A DNA stretch of 64,000 nt from Mycolicibacterium porcinum (lineage in GTDB: Bacteria > Actinomycetota > Actinomycetes > Mycobacteriales > Mycobacteriaceae): positions 62,001-126,000 of the forward strand of contig MVIG01000004.1 in assembly GCA_002086835.1 (NCBI GenBank). The letters run 5' to 3'. Every line of letters begins with the position of its first letter. Position 1 is the stretch's first letter. Positions 52,559-61,442 of this stretch are shown here, piece by piece. Below the pieces are notes generated by a model. That model ran no database searches. It was not told the DNA's origin and saw only the letters and a list, made by a program, of their open reading frames with translations. A program made the position numbers and the translations under genes.

Positions 52559-53852
52559 CGGTATCCCGGGTCTCCTGTTTCTCAGCTTCGGCCGGGCTCA
52601 CCAGGATTGTGCCGATCCGCACCCGGCCACGGTGGTCGGAACCACCCTCGGCGCGCAACCTCAGACCGTCCCACGTGACTTCCGCACCGGGCAGCGGCAC
52701 GCGCCCCAGTTCGAATGCCACCAGCCCGCCGACGGTGTCCACGTCCAGATCCTCGTCGGCTTCCATTTCATAGAGTTCGCAGAGATCTTCGATCGGTAGC
52801 CGCGCCGACACCCGGTACTCACGGTCGCCGAGATCTTCGACCGGGGCCACCTCATCGGTGTCGTACTCGTCGGCGATCTCGCCGACGATCTCCTCCAGCA
52901 CATCCTCGATGGTGACCAGGCCGGCGATGGCACCGTATTCGTCGACGAGCAGCGCCATGTGGTTGCGGTCGCGCTGCATCTCGTTGAGCAGTTCATCGAG
53001 CGGCTTGGAATCCGGGACGAACACCGCCGGGCGCATCACCTGCGCCACGTTGGTGTCGCGGCCGCCGTTGGTCGAGTAATAGGTCTGCTGGACAAGATCT
53101 TTCAGGTAGACCACGCCGACGATGTCGTCGACGTTCTCGCCGATCACCGGGATGCGGGAATGCCCGCTCCGCACTGCCAGCGACGTGGCTTGGCCTGCCG
53201 ACTTGTCACTTTCGATCCACACCATCTCGGTGCGCGGCACCATCACCTCACGGGCCGGGGTGTCCCCCAGTTCGAAAACCGACTGGATCATCCGGCGTTC
53301 CTCGTCGGCCACCACGCCCCGCTGCTGGGCCAGGTCGACGACCTCACGCAGCTCGATCTCGGAGGCGAACGGGCCGTTGCGGAAACCTCGGCCGGGGGTC
53401 AAGGCGTTGCCGATCAGCACCAGCAGCCGGCTGATCGGGGTGAGCAACACCGAGATCGCCTGCAGCGGCAGGGCCGAGATCAACGCGATGGAATAGGCGT
53501 TCTGCCTGCCGACCGTGCGCGGGCCTACGCCGATGGCCACGAAGCTCGTCACCACCATGATCGCGGCCGAGGCCACCAGACCCCAGCTGACGCCGAGGTG
53601 ACCGTCCAGGAATGACACCAGCAGGACAGTGGCGCTGATCTCGCAGGTGATCCGGAGCAGCACAACAAGATTGATGTAGCGGGGACGCTCCGCGACGACC
53701 CGGTTGAGCCGCGCGGCGCCGGGGCGTTCGTCGCGGACCAGTTCCTCGATCCGCGCGATCGACACGGTGGACAACGCGGCATCGATGGCCGCGAACAAGC
53801 CGCCGAAGCCGACCAGCACCACGGCGCCGAGCAGCGGAAGTATGCCGGTCAC
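52551..53852 (-). CDS. CNNM/CorC-type transporter with CBS domains
   Basis: This 433-residue membrane protein has an N-terminal CNNM domain of four helices (about residues 1-140), two CBS domains (about 200-330, with [15 protein letters not shown] and [18 protein letters not shown]), and a C-terminal CorC/HlyC domain. Family members export magnesium or cobalt. GTG 53852 overlaps the ybeY stop (GTGA). It occupies the Rv2366c position between ybeY and the deaminase-like gene. Confidence 0.88.
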   Translation of the reverse strand: MTGILPLLGAVVLVGFGGLFAAIDAALSTVSIARIEELVRDERPGAARLNRVVAERPRYINLVVLLRITCEISATVLLVSFLDGHLGVSWGLVASAAIMVVTSFVAIGVGPRTVGRQNAYSIALISALPLQAISVLLTPISRLLVLIGNALTPGRGFRNGPFASEIELREVVDLAQQRGVVADEERRMIQSVFELGDTPAREVMVPRTEMVWIESDKSAGQATSLAVRSGHSRIPVIGENVDDIVGVVYLKDLVQQTYYSTNGGRDTNVAQVMRPAVFVPDSKPLDELLNEMQRDRNHMALLVDEYGAIAGLVTIEDVLEEIVGEIADEYDTDEVAPVEDLGDREYRVSARLPIEDLCELYEMEADEDLDVDTVGGLVAFELGRVPLPGAEVTWDGLRLRAEGGSDHRGRVRIGTILVSPAEAEKQETRDTDD

Positions 53853-54385
53853 GGTTCGTCGAAATATCGGGACTTGTCCAGCAGGCGCTGATCTTTCTGG
53901 CTCTGCCGGTCGGCGTGATAGGCCTCGACCTGATCAGCCACCCATTCCTCGAGGAGCTGACGCTGCAGCGCGAACATCTCTTTCTCCTCGTCCGGTTCGG
54001 CGTGGTCGTAGCCGAGCAGGTGCAGCACCCCGTGCACGGTCAGCAGCGCCAACTCCTGACCGAGCGAGTGCCCGGCCTTGGTGGCCTGCTGTTCGGCGAA
54101 CTCCGGGCACAACACGATGTCGCCGAGCATGGACGGACCCGGCTCAGGTGAGTCCGGGCGGCCGCCGGGCTCCAGCTCGTCCATCGGGAAGCTCATCACA
54201 TCGGTGGGCCCGGGCAGATCCATCCACCGCATGTGCAGGTCGGCCATGGCGGCGCTGTCGACAAGCACCATCGACAGCTCGGCCGCGGGGTTCACGTCCA
54301 TCTTCGCGATGACGAAGCGCGCGACACTGATCAGCTCGTCCTCGGAGACGTCGATACCCGACTCGTTGGATACCTCGACGCTCAT
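53849..54385 (-). CDS. ybeY: Endoribonuclease YbeY
   Basis: This 178-residue protein has the YbeY metal site [11 protein letters not shown] (three His) and the preceding [11 protein letters not shown] motif. YbeY matures 16S rRNA and takes part in ribosome quality control. The C-terminus is extended relative to short YbeY proteins and ends in [16 protein letters not shown]. It overlaps phoH (ATGA) and the CNNM gene, and works in the same pathway as Era. Confidence 0.93.
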   Translation of the reverse strand: MSVEVSNESGIDVSEDELISVARFVIAKMDVNPAAELSMVLVDSAAMADLHMRWMDLPGPTDVMSFPMDELEPGGRPDSPEPGPSMLGDIVLCPEFAEQQATKAGHSLGQELALLTVHGVLHLLGYDHAEPDEEKEMFALQRQLLEEWVADQVEAYHADRQSQKDQRLLDKSRYFDEP

Positions 54386-55428
54386 CTGCGCGGCCGCCCG
54401 TTCGACGAACGGCGTTGGGCACGGTTGAGCAATGCCGGCTCCTCGTGTCGGGCGTAGGCGTCCACGATCTCGGACACCAGGCGGTGCCGGACCACGTCGG
54501 CGCTGGTGAGTTCGGCGAAGTGAATGTCCTCGATACCGTCGAGGATGTTGATCGCCGCCCGCAGGCCGGAACGAGCCCCGCCGGGCAGGTCCACCTGCGT
54601 GATGTCGCCGGTGACAACGATTTTCGAGCCGAATCCCAGGCGCGTCAGGAACATCTTCATCTGCTCGGCCGTGGTGTTCTGCGCCTCGTCGAGGATGATG
54701 AACGCATCATTGAGGCTGCGACCGCGCATGAAGGCCAGCGGTGCCACCTCAATCACGCCCGCGGCCAACAGGTTCGGAATCGCGGCCGGATCCATCATGT
54801 CGTGCAGTGCGTCGTAGAGCGGCCGCAGATACGGGTCGATCTTCTCGGTCAATGTGCCGGGCAAGAAACCAAGGCGCTCACCGGCTTCCACCGCAGGCCG
54901 GGTCAGGATGATCCGGTTCACCTGCTTGGTCTGCAGCGCGCTCACCGCTTTGGCCATCGCCAGGTACGTCTTGCCGGTACCGGCCGGTCCGATACCGAAC
55001 ACGATGGTGTGCGCATCGATGGCGTCGACGTAGCGCTTCTGGTTGAGCGTCTTGGGCCGGATGGTCTTGCCCCGGCGGCTCAGGATGTCGAGCGTGAGCA
55101 CCTCGGCAGGCGACTCGTCCTCGGTGCCGGTGAGGATCGCGACGCTGTGCCGCACGCTCTCCGGCGTTACCGCCTGCCCGGCGGAGGCGACGGCGATCAG
55201 CTCGGCGACCACACGTTCGGCCAAAGCCACGTCGGCTGGCTCACCGGTGAAGGTGATCTCGTTGCCGCGGGCGTGGATATCGGCGGCCAGAAGTCTTTCG
55301 AGTGCCCGCAGGTTCTCATCAGCCGAGCCGAGCAGGCCCACGATGATGTCGGGCGGAACAGTGATGCTGCTGCGGACCGATTCCGATGGGGTGGCCGACG
55401 AGTCAGCGGTCGTGTCGCGGGGCGTCAC
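54382..55428 (-). CDS. phoH: PhoH-like ATPase (PhoH1 type)
   Basis: This 348-residue protein has a KH-like N-terminal region, then the PhoH ATPase domain with Walker A GPAGTGKT and Walker [12 protein letters not shown]. PhoH proteins are thought to act on RNA; the fixed phoH-ybeY-era linkage supports a ribosome or RNA-maturation role. GTG 55428 is used. The 138-bp region upstream, before the next gene's stop, holds no recognisable promoter motif or gene. Confidence 0.9.
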   Translation of the reverse strand: MTPRDTTADSSATPSESVRSSITVPPDIIVGLLGSADENLRALERLLAADIHARGNEITFTGEPADVALAERVVAELIAVASAGQAVTPESVRHSVAILTGTEDESPAEVLTLDILSRRGKTIRPKTLNQKRYVDAIDAHTIVFGIGPAGTGKTYLAMAKAVSALQTKQVNRIILTRPAVEAGERLGFLPGTLTEKIDPYLRPLYDALHDMMDPAAIPNLLAAGVIEVAPLAFMRGRSLNDAFIILDEAQNTTAEQMKMFLTRLGFGSKIVVTGDITQVDLPGGARSGLRAAINILDGIEDIHFAELTSADVVRHRLVSEIVDAYARHEEPALLNRAQRRSSNGRPRR

Positions 55429-55566
55429 GTGGAGTATGTGCCTGCTTTCCGTGTTTTCCGAACGGCCGGCTGCCGTCGTACTGTCGCCAGTTTACCGCTG
55501 GTCAGCGACACGCCCCAATGGTTAAGCCGGCCGGCCGAACGCACAGGTCAGCGGGATGGCACTCGG

Positions 55567-56337
55567 CTAGCCAGCGAACGCGTCCAGTTTGGCCTGCACC
55601 GCGTCGTCGTCGGGCCTGGCGTACATTTTGCGGGACCGCTTGTCGTAGGAGCCCAGCATGGGGCAACTCCCGGCGGTGCCGGTGACCGTTCCCCCGTCCT
55701 TGATCACCTTGCCGGTCTTGGCCTCGCGGAACGTGACCTCGTATTCGACGGACAGGTAGTCGACGGTGGTGCGGTTCCCGTCATCGTCATCGACGCACGA
55801 CGTGGCCTTCACCTCGCTGCCTTTCTTCCGGTCCAGGCAGGCGACGACGTTGATCTCGGAGTACCGGTCGGATGTGGACCATTTGTCGGAAGAGACCGGC
55901 AACCAGCTTTCGTCCATGAAAGTGAGACCCTTGAAGAACGCCGCGATGTTGTACGGCTTGCCGTATTCGGCGGCATTGGTGATGTGGTCGTTGTCGCACA
56001 CGTAAGAGAAATCGGATGCCGATTGGGCGGTCCGGTCCTGCCCTTCAGCGTCCACCTTGTAAACCATGTACCCCATGAATCCGACGAACGAGATGCCCAG
56101 CACAGCGATGACCGCGACGATGGCGATGCCGAGTCCCGATCTCTTCGGCCGGATCGGCGGCCTGGCCTGCGACCACTGTGGCTGACCGTACGGCGGTGGG
56201 CCGTACACGGGCGGGCCGTACGGCGGTGGGGCGCCGGCCTGGCCCTGCCATGGTTGACCTTGAGGCGGCGGCCAATGCGGGGGCTGCCCGTAGGGCGGCG
56301 GACCATACGGCGGCGGGCCTTGCGGCGGAAAACTCAC
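55567..56337 (-). CDS. Pro-rich membrane-anchored hypothetical protein
   Basis: This 256-residue protein has a Pro/Tyr/Gly/Gln-rich N-terminus (about residues 1-62), one membrane helix (IAIVAVIAVLGISFVGFMGYMVY, about 70-95) and an extracytoplasmic domain of about 160 residues with four Cys (for example SYVCDNDHI and TSCVDDDDGN). This matches a common actinobacterial architecture; function unknown. GTG 56337 or the TTG directly before it may be the start. It lies downstream of rsmE on the same strand with 39 bp between. Confidence 0.68.
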   Translation of the reverse strand: MSFPPQGPPPYGPPPYGQPPHWPPPQGQPWQGQAGAPPPYGPPVYGPPPYGQPQWSQARPPIRPKRSGLGIAIVAVIAVLGISFVGFMGYMVYKVDAEGQDRTAQSASDFSYVCDNDHITNAAEYGKPYNIAAFFKGLTFMDESWLPVSSDKWSTSDRYSEINVVACLDRKKGSEVKATSCVDDDDGNRTTVDYLSVEYEVTFREAKTGKVIKDGGTVTGTAGSCPMLGSYDKRSRKMYARPDDDAVQAKLDAFAG

Positions 56338-56375
56338 CAATGGAGCGTAATGCCTGGCCAGGCCACCCGGCGGCG

Positions 56376-57125
56376 TTAAATCTCCCAGCGCGCCGTCAGC
56401 GCGCCGATCGCCCCAAGGGCCACCGCGGCCGCCGTCGACGTACGCAGGACGGTCGGGCCCAGTCGCACGGCCTTCGCCCCGGCCCCCGTGAGCACGACGA
56501 TCTCGTCGTCGGCGATGCCGCCTTCCGGCCCCACGATGAGTATCAACGAATCCGCTTGAGCCAGAGGAAGTTCGGCGAGCGGCTCGGTAGCCGACTCGTG
56601 CAGTGCCAGCACCACGGCGCCATCGGCCACGGCATCGGCGACCCGCTGGGTCAGTGACGTCGTCGACACCACGCCCTCTACCCCAGGGACGTACGCGCGC
56701 CGCGACTGCCGGGCCGCCGAGCGGGCCACCGCCTCCCAGCGCCGCAGTCCCTTGTCCACCTTCGGACCGTCCCAGCGCGCCACGCAGCGCGTGGCCTGCC
56801 AGGCGACGAACCCGTCCGCACCGGCCTCGGTCGCCAACTCGACGGCCAGCTCCGAGCGATCGGACTTGGGCAGCGCCTGCACCACGGTGACAGTCGGGCG
56901 CGGGGCCGCGATGTCGGCCCGCTCGGTCACCCGCGCGGACAGCCGGCCCTTGGCCGTCTCTTCGACGACGCAGTGCGCCAGCGCCCCGGCGCCGTCGCTG
57001 AGATCGATCTGCTCGCCGACGCGGATGCGACGCACGTTGGACGCGTGGAATCCCTCATCGCCGTCGACGACGGCCAACTCCCCCGCGCCCGGCAGCGCAT
57101 CGACGTAGAACAGCGCTGCACTCAC
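56376..57125 (-). CDS. rsmE: 16S rRNA m3U1498 methyltransferase RsmE
   Basis: This 249-residue SPOUT-family protein has the C-terminal knot motifs [15 protein letters not shown] and [14 protein letters not shown], and the N-terminal PUA-like domain ([19 protein letters not shown]). It methylates N3 of U1498 in 16S rRNA. GTG 57125 starts the protein, 15 bp after dnaJ2. In M. tuberculosis Rv2372c is in the same place. Confidence 0.9.
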   Translation of the reverse strand: MSAALFYVDALPGAGELAVVDGDEGFHASNVRRIRVGEQIDLSDGAGALAHCVVEETAKGRLSARVTERADIAAPRPTVTVVQALPKSDRSELAVELATEAGADGFVAWQATRCVARWDGPKVDKGLRRWEAVARSAARQSRRAYVPGVEGVVSTTSLTQRVADAVADGAVVLALHESATEPLAELPLAQADSLILIVGPEGGIADDEIVVLTGAGAKAVRLGPTVLRTSTAAAVALGAIGALTARWEI

Positions 57126-57140
57126 GTCGTCAGCTCCGCG

Positions 57141-58283
57141 TCAGCGGCCGGAGAACGTCTCACGCAGCCGGCTGAACAGACCGCCGGTGCCGGCCGCGGC
57201 CTGTGTCGAACGCACTTCCGCGGCGTCGCGGCTGCGGTTCTCCTTGAGCTTGCGCAGCAGCTCGGTGTCGGTGCTGTCGAGCCGCGACGGCACCACCACG
57301 TCGACGTGGGCGTGGAGGTCACCGCGCACCCCGGACCGCAGATGCGGCATGCCGTGGCCGCGCAGGGTTGTCACCGCGCCCGGCTGGGTGCCCGGGGCGA
57401 TGGTCAGTTCGGTGGGCCCGTCGAGGATCGCATCGACGGTGACCGTGGTGCCAAGAGCGGCATCGACCATGGGCACCGAGATGGTGCAGTGCAGGTCGTC
57501 GCCGTCGCGGACGAAGATCTCGTGCTGCTTCTCGTGCACTTCGACGTAGAGGTCGCCAGCGGGCCCGCCGCCCGGCCCGACCTCGCCCTGGGCGGCCAGC
57601 CGTACCCGCATGCCGTCACCCACACCGGCCGGGATCTTGACGCTGATCTCGCGACGGGCGCGCACCCGGCCGTCGCCGCCGCAACGGTGGCAGGGATCGG
57701 GGATGACCTCACCGATTCCCCCGCAGACCGGGCACGGACGGGTGGTCATCACCTGGCCGAGCAGCGAGCGCTGCACGGTCTGGATCTCGCCGCGGCCATC
57801 ACACGTGTCGCAGGCGACCGGCGTGGACTTGCCATTGGTGCCCTTGCCGTGACACAGGTCGCACAGCACCGCGGTGTCCACTGTCACCTGCTTGGTCACA
57901 CCCGTCGCGCACTCCGCCAGGTCCAGCCGCATCCGCAGCAGCGAGTCGGCGCCCGGCCGCACCCGGCCGACCGGCCCGCGGGATGCGGCGCCGCCACCGA
58001 AGAACGCCTCGAAGACGTCGCCCAGACCGCCGAAACCGCTGAACCCGCCGGGCGCACCGCCCACCGACTCCATCGGGTCGCCGCCCATGTCCACGATGCG
58101 ACGCTTCTCGGGGTCCGAGAGGACCTCGTAGGCGACCTGGATCTCGGTGAACCGAGCCTGCGCCTCCTCGTCGGGGTTGACGTCGGGGTGCAGCTCACGC
58201 GCCAGCCGTCGGTAGGCACGTTTGACCTCCGAATCGCTTGCGCCTTTGCTCACTCCGAGCAAGCCGTAATAATCGCGTGCCAC
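57141..58283 (-). CDS. dnaJ2: Chaperone DnaJ (DnaJ2)
   Basis: This 380-residue protein has the J domain with HPD ([13 protein letters not shown], about residue 33), a Gly/Phe-rich linker ([20 protein letters not shown]), the zinc-binding region with four Cys-x2-Cys-x-Gly-x-Gly repeats (LCHGKG, TCDGRG, VCGGIG, RCGGDG) and the C-terminal substrate domain. It works with DnaK in folding. It sits next to hrcA as in other mycobacteria (Rv2373c-Rv2374c), and its start is 43 bp after hrcA. Confidence 0.94.
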   Translation of the reverse strand: MARDYYGLLGVSKGASDSEVKRAYRRLARELHPDVNPDEEAQARFTEIQVAYEVLSDPEKRRIVDMGGDPMESVGGAPGGFSGFGGLGDVFEAFFGGGAASRGPVGRVRPGADSLLRMRLDLAECATGVTKQVTVDTAVLCDLCHGKGTNGKSTPVACDTCDGRGEIQTVQRSLLGQVMTTRPCPVCGGIGEVIPDPCHRCGGDGRVRARREISVKIPAGVGDGMRVRLAAQGEVGPGGGPAGDLYVEVHEKQHEIFVRDGDDLHCTISVPMVDAALGTTVTVDAILDGPTELTIAPGTQPGAVTTLRGHGMPHLRSGVRGDLHAHVDVVVPSRLDSTDTELLRKLKENRSRDAAEVRSTQAAAGTGGLFSRLRETFSGR

Positions 58284-58326
58284 GCTGACCTTGCCTGACC
58301 TTTCTGTGCCGGACGAACCGGCTGCC

Positions 58327-59358
58327 TTACCGGGTACCTAGAACCTCGCCGATGTACAGAGCAACCGCCGCGACATTGGCGATAGTTCCCGGATAGTCCA
58401 TTCGGGTGGGACCTACCACACCCATACCGCCGTACACCTTGCCCGAACTGCCGTACGTGGTGCTGACCACCGACGTCCCCAGCATCTGTTCGGCCTCGGT
58501 CTCATGACCGATCCGCACGGTGACCTTGCCCGCTTCCTGCTGGGCTGCCAACAACCTCAGCACCACCACCTGCTCTTCGAGAGCCTCCAGCACCGACCGC
58601 AGCGATCCGCCGAAATCAGCGGTGTTGCGGGTCAGGTTGGCGGTCCCGCCGAGGAGCAGTCGTTCCTCGGTGTGCTCGACGAGTGTCTCGACCAGGACGG
58701 TCGCCGACCGGCCCACCGCATCGGCCAGTGCGCCGTGGCCGTTGAGGTGCGTGGCCAGGTCGCTGACCGCGATCGACGCCGCGGTGAGCGGCTTGCCTTC
58801 CAGCGCCTGCCCCAGCATCTCGCGCAGTTTGGACAGCTCATGCTCGTCGATGGCGTCGCCGAGCTCCACGATGCGCTGATCGACCCGGCCCGAGTCGGTG
58901 ATGACCACCAGCAGCAGCCGCGCCGGGGTCAGTGCCACCACCTCAAGGTGGCGGACGGACGAGGTGGACAGCGTCGGGTACTGCACGATCGCGACCTGCC
59001 TGGTCAGTTGCGCGAGCAACCGCACCGCACGCCGCAGCACGTCGTCCAGGTCGACGCCGGACTCCAAGAAGGACAGGATCGCGCGACGTTCCGACGAGGA
59101 CAACGGTTTGACGTTGTCGATGCGGTCGACGAACTCGCGGTAACCCTTCTCCGTGGGCACCCGTCCCGAGCTGGTGTGTGGCTGGGTGATGTAGCCCTCG
59201 GCCTCCAGCACCGCCATGTCGTTACGGACCGTCGCGCTGGACACTCCGAGGTTGTGGCGCTCCACCAGGGTCTTGGAGCCGATGGGCTCCTGGGTGGCCA
59301 CGAAGTCGGCGACGATGGCGCGCAACACCTCGAAACGACGTTCGTCGGCGCTCCCCAC
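58327..59358 (-). CDS. hrcA: Heat-inducible transcription repressor HrcA
   Basis: This 343-residue repressor has an N-terminal winged helix ([39 protein letters not shown]) and a GAF-like effector domain with the C-terminal [17 protein letters not shown] motif. It represses chaperonin genes by binding CIRCE. No CIRCE element is visible near this gene. GTG 59358 is used; upstream DNA (59370-59420) is unusually A/T-rich and probably holds its promoter. Confidence 0.94.
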   Translation of the reverse strand: MGSADERRFEVLRAIVADFVATQEPIGSKTLVERHNLGVSSATVRNDMAVLEAEGYITQPHTSSGRVPTEKGYREFVDRIDNVKPLSSSERRAILSFLESGVDLDDVLRRAVRLLAQLTRQVAIVQYPTLSTSSVRHLEVVALTPARLLLVVITDSGRVDQRIVELGDAIDEHELSKLREMLGQALEGKPLTAASIAVSDLATHLNGHGALADAVGRSATVLVETLVEHTEERLLLGGTANLTRNTADFGGSLRSVLEALEEQVVVLRLLAAQQEAGKVTVRIGHETEAEQMLGTSVVSTTYGSSGKVYGGMGVVGPTRMDYPGTIANVAAVALYIGEVLGTR

Positions 59359-59562
59359 CTGTTCACCTACCCTTCGCAGCAGCGATGACTTTATTTTGCT
59401 CGATTCATTTTACTGATCAGCAGCGGGTTTACCGATTCGCAGCGAGCGCCCGGGAACCTGGGCCGGGCGATACCGCCGCAGGCAACGACCCGTGAACGTA
59501 TTAGCCTAGGCAACTATGCCGATGGCAACACCGCGCAACCCTGCGACGGAGGCGGGCCGGCG

Positions 59563-59877
59563 ATGATCTTCAAAGGCGTCCAGGAGGGCAAACCCTACCC
59601 GGAGCACGGGCTCTCCTACCGGGATTGGTCCCGCATCCCGCCGCGCCAATTGCGCCTCGACGAACTCGTCACCACCACCACGGTGCTCGCCCTGGACCGG
59701 CTGCTGTCCGAGGATTCGACGTTCTACGGGGACCTGTTCCCGCACGCGGTGAAGTGGCGCGGCGACATCTATCTCGAAGACGGCCTGCACCGGGCCGTGC
59801 GCGCGGCGCTGCGAAATCGCACCATCCTGCACGCGCGGGTGTTCGACATGGACGCGCTCGCGCCGAACCCGGCGTGA
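59563..59877 (+). CDS. Conserved mycobacterial protein (Rv2375-like)
   Basis: This 104-residue protein starts at ATG 59563 with GGAGGC upstream. It has no signal peptide or membrane segment; the sequence GKPYPEHGLSYRDWSRIPPRQLRLDEL and DIYLEDGLHRAVRAALRNR suggests a small alpha/beta protein. In M. tuberculosis Rv2375 has the same place between hrcA and the mycobactin operon, from memory. Function is unknown. It is convergent with mbtH, 10 bp apart. Confidence 0.75.
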   Translation: MIFKGVQEGKPYPEHGLSYRDWSRIPPRQLRLDELVTTTTVLALDRLLSEDSTFYGDLFPHAVKWRGDIYLEDGLHRAVRAALRNRTILHARVFDMDALAPNPA

Positions 59878-59887
59878 CCGCCGCCGC

Positions 59888-60109
59888 TCAGCCGGCCTGG
59901 TTCGCCATCGCCTCACGCAGGCTGCCCGGGCGCAGATCCGTCCAGTTCGCCTCGACGTAGTCCAGGCACTCGGTGCGGCCGGCCGCACCGAACACCACCC
60001 GCCAGCCGGCAGGCACATCGGCGAAAGTCGGCCACAGGCTGTGCTGGTCCTCATCGTTGACCAGTACGTAGAACGTGCCGTTCTCGTCATCGAACGGATT
60101 GGTACTCAT
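59888..60109 (-). CDS. mbtH: MbtH protein
   Basis: This 73-residue protein has the MbtH signature [19 protein letters not shown] with the conserved Trp residues. MbtH-like proteins bind adenylation domains of nonribosomal peptide synthetases and are needed for their folding or activity; here the partners are the mycobactin synthetases MbtB, MbtE and MbtF. It overlaps mbtG by 23 bp, so it is at the 3' end of the mycobactin operon. The next gene on the other side follows at once, without the cfp2 gene seen in M. tuberculosis. Confidence 0.95.
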   Translation of the reverse strand: MSTNPFDDENGTFYVLVNDEDQHSLWPTFADVPAGWRVVFGAAGRTECLDYVEANWTDLRPGSLREAMANQAG

Positions 60110-61442
60110 CGAGTCTCCTCATCGAGGGGTGGGCCAGGTCGGCACCCAGCACCCGGTCGGACAACAGGCCGAGACAACTCAGGTTCGGGAAGCCCGGCCC
60201 CTGGGTGAGCCCGGCCAGTCCCGGAAGGAACAACTTGGGGAACACGTCGGTGAGGGCCAGGTCGTGCCCGATGTTCTCCTGCAGCGAATCACTGGTCAGT
60301 GGACCACCGAGGCCCAACTCCAGCAGGTCCAGCGCATCCTGGCTGAACAGCGGGGCGAACCACAGTGAGTCGGCGCCGGACCCGTCGATCACCAGATCGA
60401 AGCCGTGCACGGTCTCGACCGCTTCGCCCCCGGTGTTGGTGGACAGGGTCAACCGGATCCGCTCGTCGCGGGCCACCGCGTGCGCTACCCGACCCCGAAG
60501 GTGGCGGATGCGGTCATCGGCCAGCAGTGCGTCCTGCACGCGGGCCGAGAACACGCCACGATCGGTGCGGGCCAGCGCATCCCGGCGCTCGGCCAGCGTG
60601 AGCCCGGTCCACCCGGTCGGATCGGAGAACAGGGTGTTCTCGAAGAACCCCTCACCGCGAGTGAACAGGGTGACGGTCGGCGAGATCACCGTGATGGTCG
60701 AAACCCGGTGGCGGAACAGCTCGTTGAGCATCGACGCGGCGGTCTCACCGCCGCCGATCACCGCCACCCGCTCGGCCGTGATCAGTTCGTGCTTGCCTGC
60801 CTGATGCCAGAACTGCGCGATCGACATCACCCTGGGGTTGCCCGGCAGCACCGAGCGTTCGGCCTGGCCGGGCCCGGTGACCATCAGGCCGTCGGCGCTG
60901 ACGGTGTCCTCGGCGGTGTGCAGCACCCACCGGCGCGCGTCAGAGTCGTCCGCTGAACTGCCGGCACCGCCGGCATCCGCTGAACTGCCGGCACCGCCGG
61001 CGATCGAGATCTGTTCGACCTCACCGACAACCACGTTCATCCCGATGTCCTCGGCCACCCAGCCCAGGTACTGGCTCCAGCGTTTGTGGGTCGGTGCGGG
61101 CCTGCCGCGGTCCACCCATTCGGCGAACCCGCCGGTCGCGATCAGGTAGGCCTGCCAGCTGTGCCTGGTCATGCGCTCGTCGAGTTCGGCGTTGCGCCGC
61201 GACACCAATGACGAGCGGTAGGGGAAGCCGACGTCCTTCTCGGGCCCCGTACCGAGCCGATGGTTGCCGTCGGTCCACCCGCCGACGGCCTGCCAGTTGG
61301 CAGCCACCCCGGCACGTTCTACGACGACGACCTCGGGCGCCGGCACACCCATCGCGCGCAACTCGGCGGCCTTCGCGGCCACCGCGATGGCCTTGGGTCC
61401 GGCCCCGATGACGGCCAGGGTTGGGGTCGTTGGGGCACTCAT
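60087..61442 (-). CDS. mbtG: L-lysine N6-monooxygenase MbtG
   Basis: This 451-residue flavoprotein has an FAD motif [11 protein letters not shown] at the N-terminus, an NADPH motif [15 protein letters not shown], and the ornithine/lysine hydroxylase fold. It hydroxylates the lysine side chain nitrogen used for the two hydroxamate groups of mycobactin. ATG 61442 overlaps the mbtF stop (4 bp). Near residue 155 the protein has a nine-residue tandem duplication (AGGAGSSAD twice) encoded by a 27-bp repeat, in a loop of the domain. Earlier in-frame starts would lie within mbtF. Confidence 0.93.
   Translation of the reverse strand: MSAPTTPTLAVIGAGPKAIAVAAKAAELRAMGVPAPEVVVVERAGVAANWQAVGGWTDGNHRLGTGPEKDVGFPYRSSLVSRRNAELDERMTRHSWQAYLIATGGFAEWVDRGRPAPTHKRWSQYLGWVAEDIGMNVVVGEVEQISIAGGAGSSADAGGAGSSADDSDARRWVLHTAEDTVSADGLMVTGPGQAERSVLPGNPRVMSIAQFWHQAGKHELITAERVAVIGGGETAASMLNELFRHRVSTITVISPTVTLFTRGEGFFENTLFSDPTGWTGLTLAERRDALARTDRGVFSARVQDALLADDRIRHLRGRVAHAVARDERIRLTLSTNTGGEAVETVHGFDLVIDGSGADSLWFAPLFSQDALDLLELGLGGPLTSDSLQENIGHDLALTDVFPKLFLPGLAGLTQGPGFPNLSCLGLLSDRVLGADLAHPSMRRLDEYQSVR
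60949..61002 (-). repeat. In-frame 27-bp tandem duplication in mbtG
   Basis: Two 27-bp units, 60949-60975 and 60976-61002, differ at one base (the last) and keep the reading frame, so the protein gains nine residues (Gly/Ser/Ala-rich). It is likely a variable-number repeat. Confidence 0.9.

Noticed and set aside
59370-59420. CIRCE element in the A/T-rich region before hrcA
   Set aside because: No TTAGCACTC-N9-GAGTGCTAA-like inverted repeat is present.
59498-59513. TTAGCCTAGGCAA as an IdeR (iron) box upstream of the Rv2375-like gene
   Set aside because: Only one half resembles the IdeR consensus (TAGGCTAA on the minus strand); the other half does not match, so it is more likely a chance palindrome or part of a -10 region.
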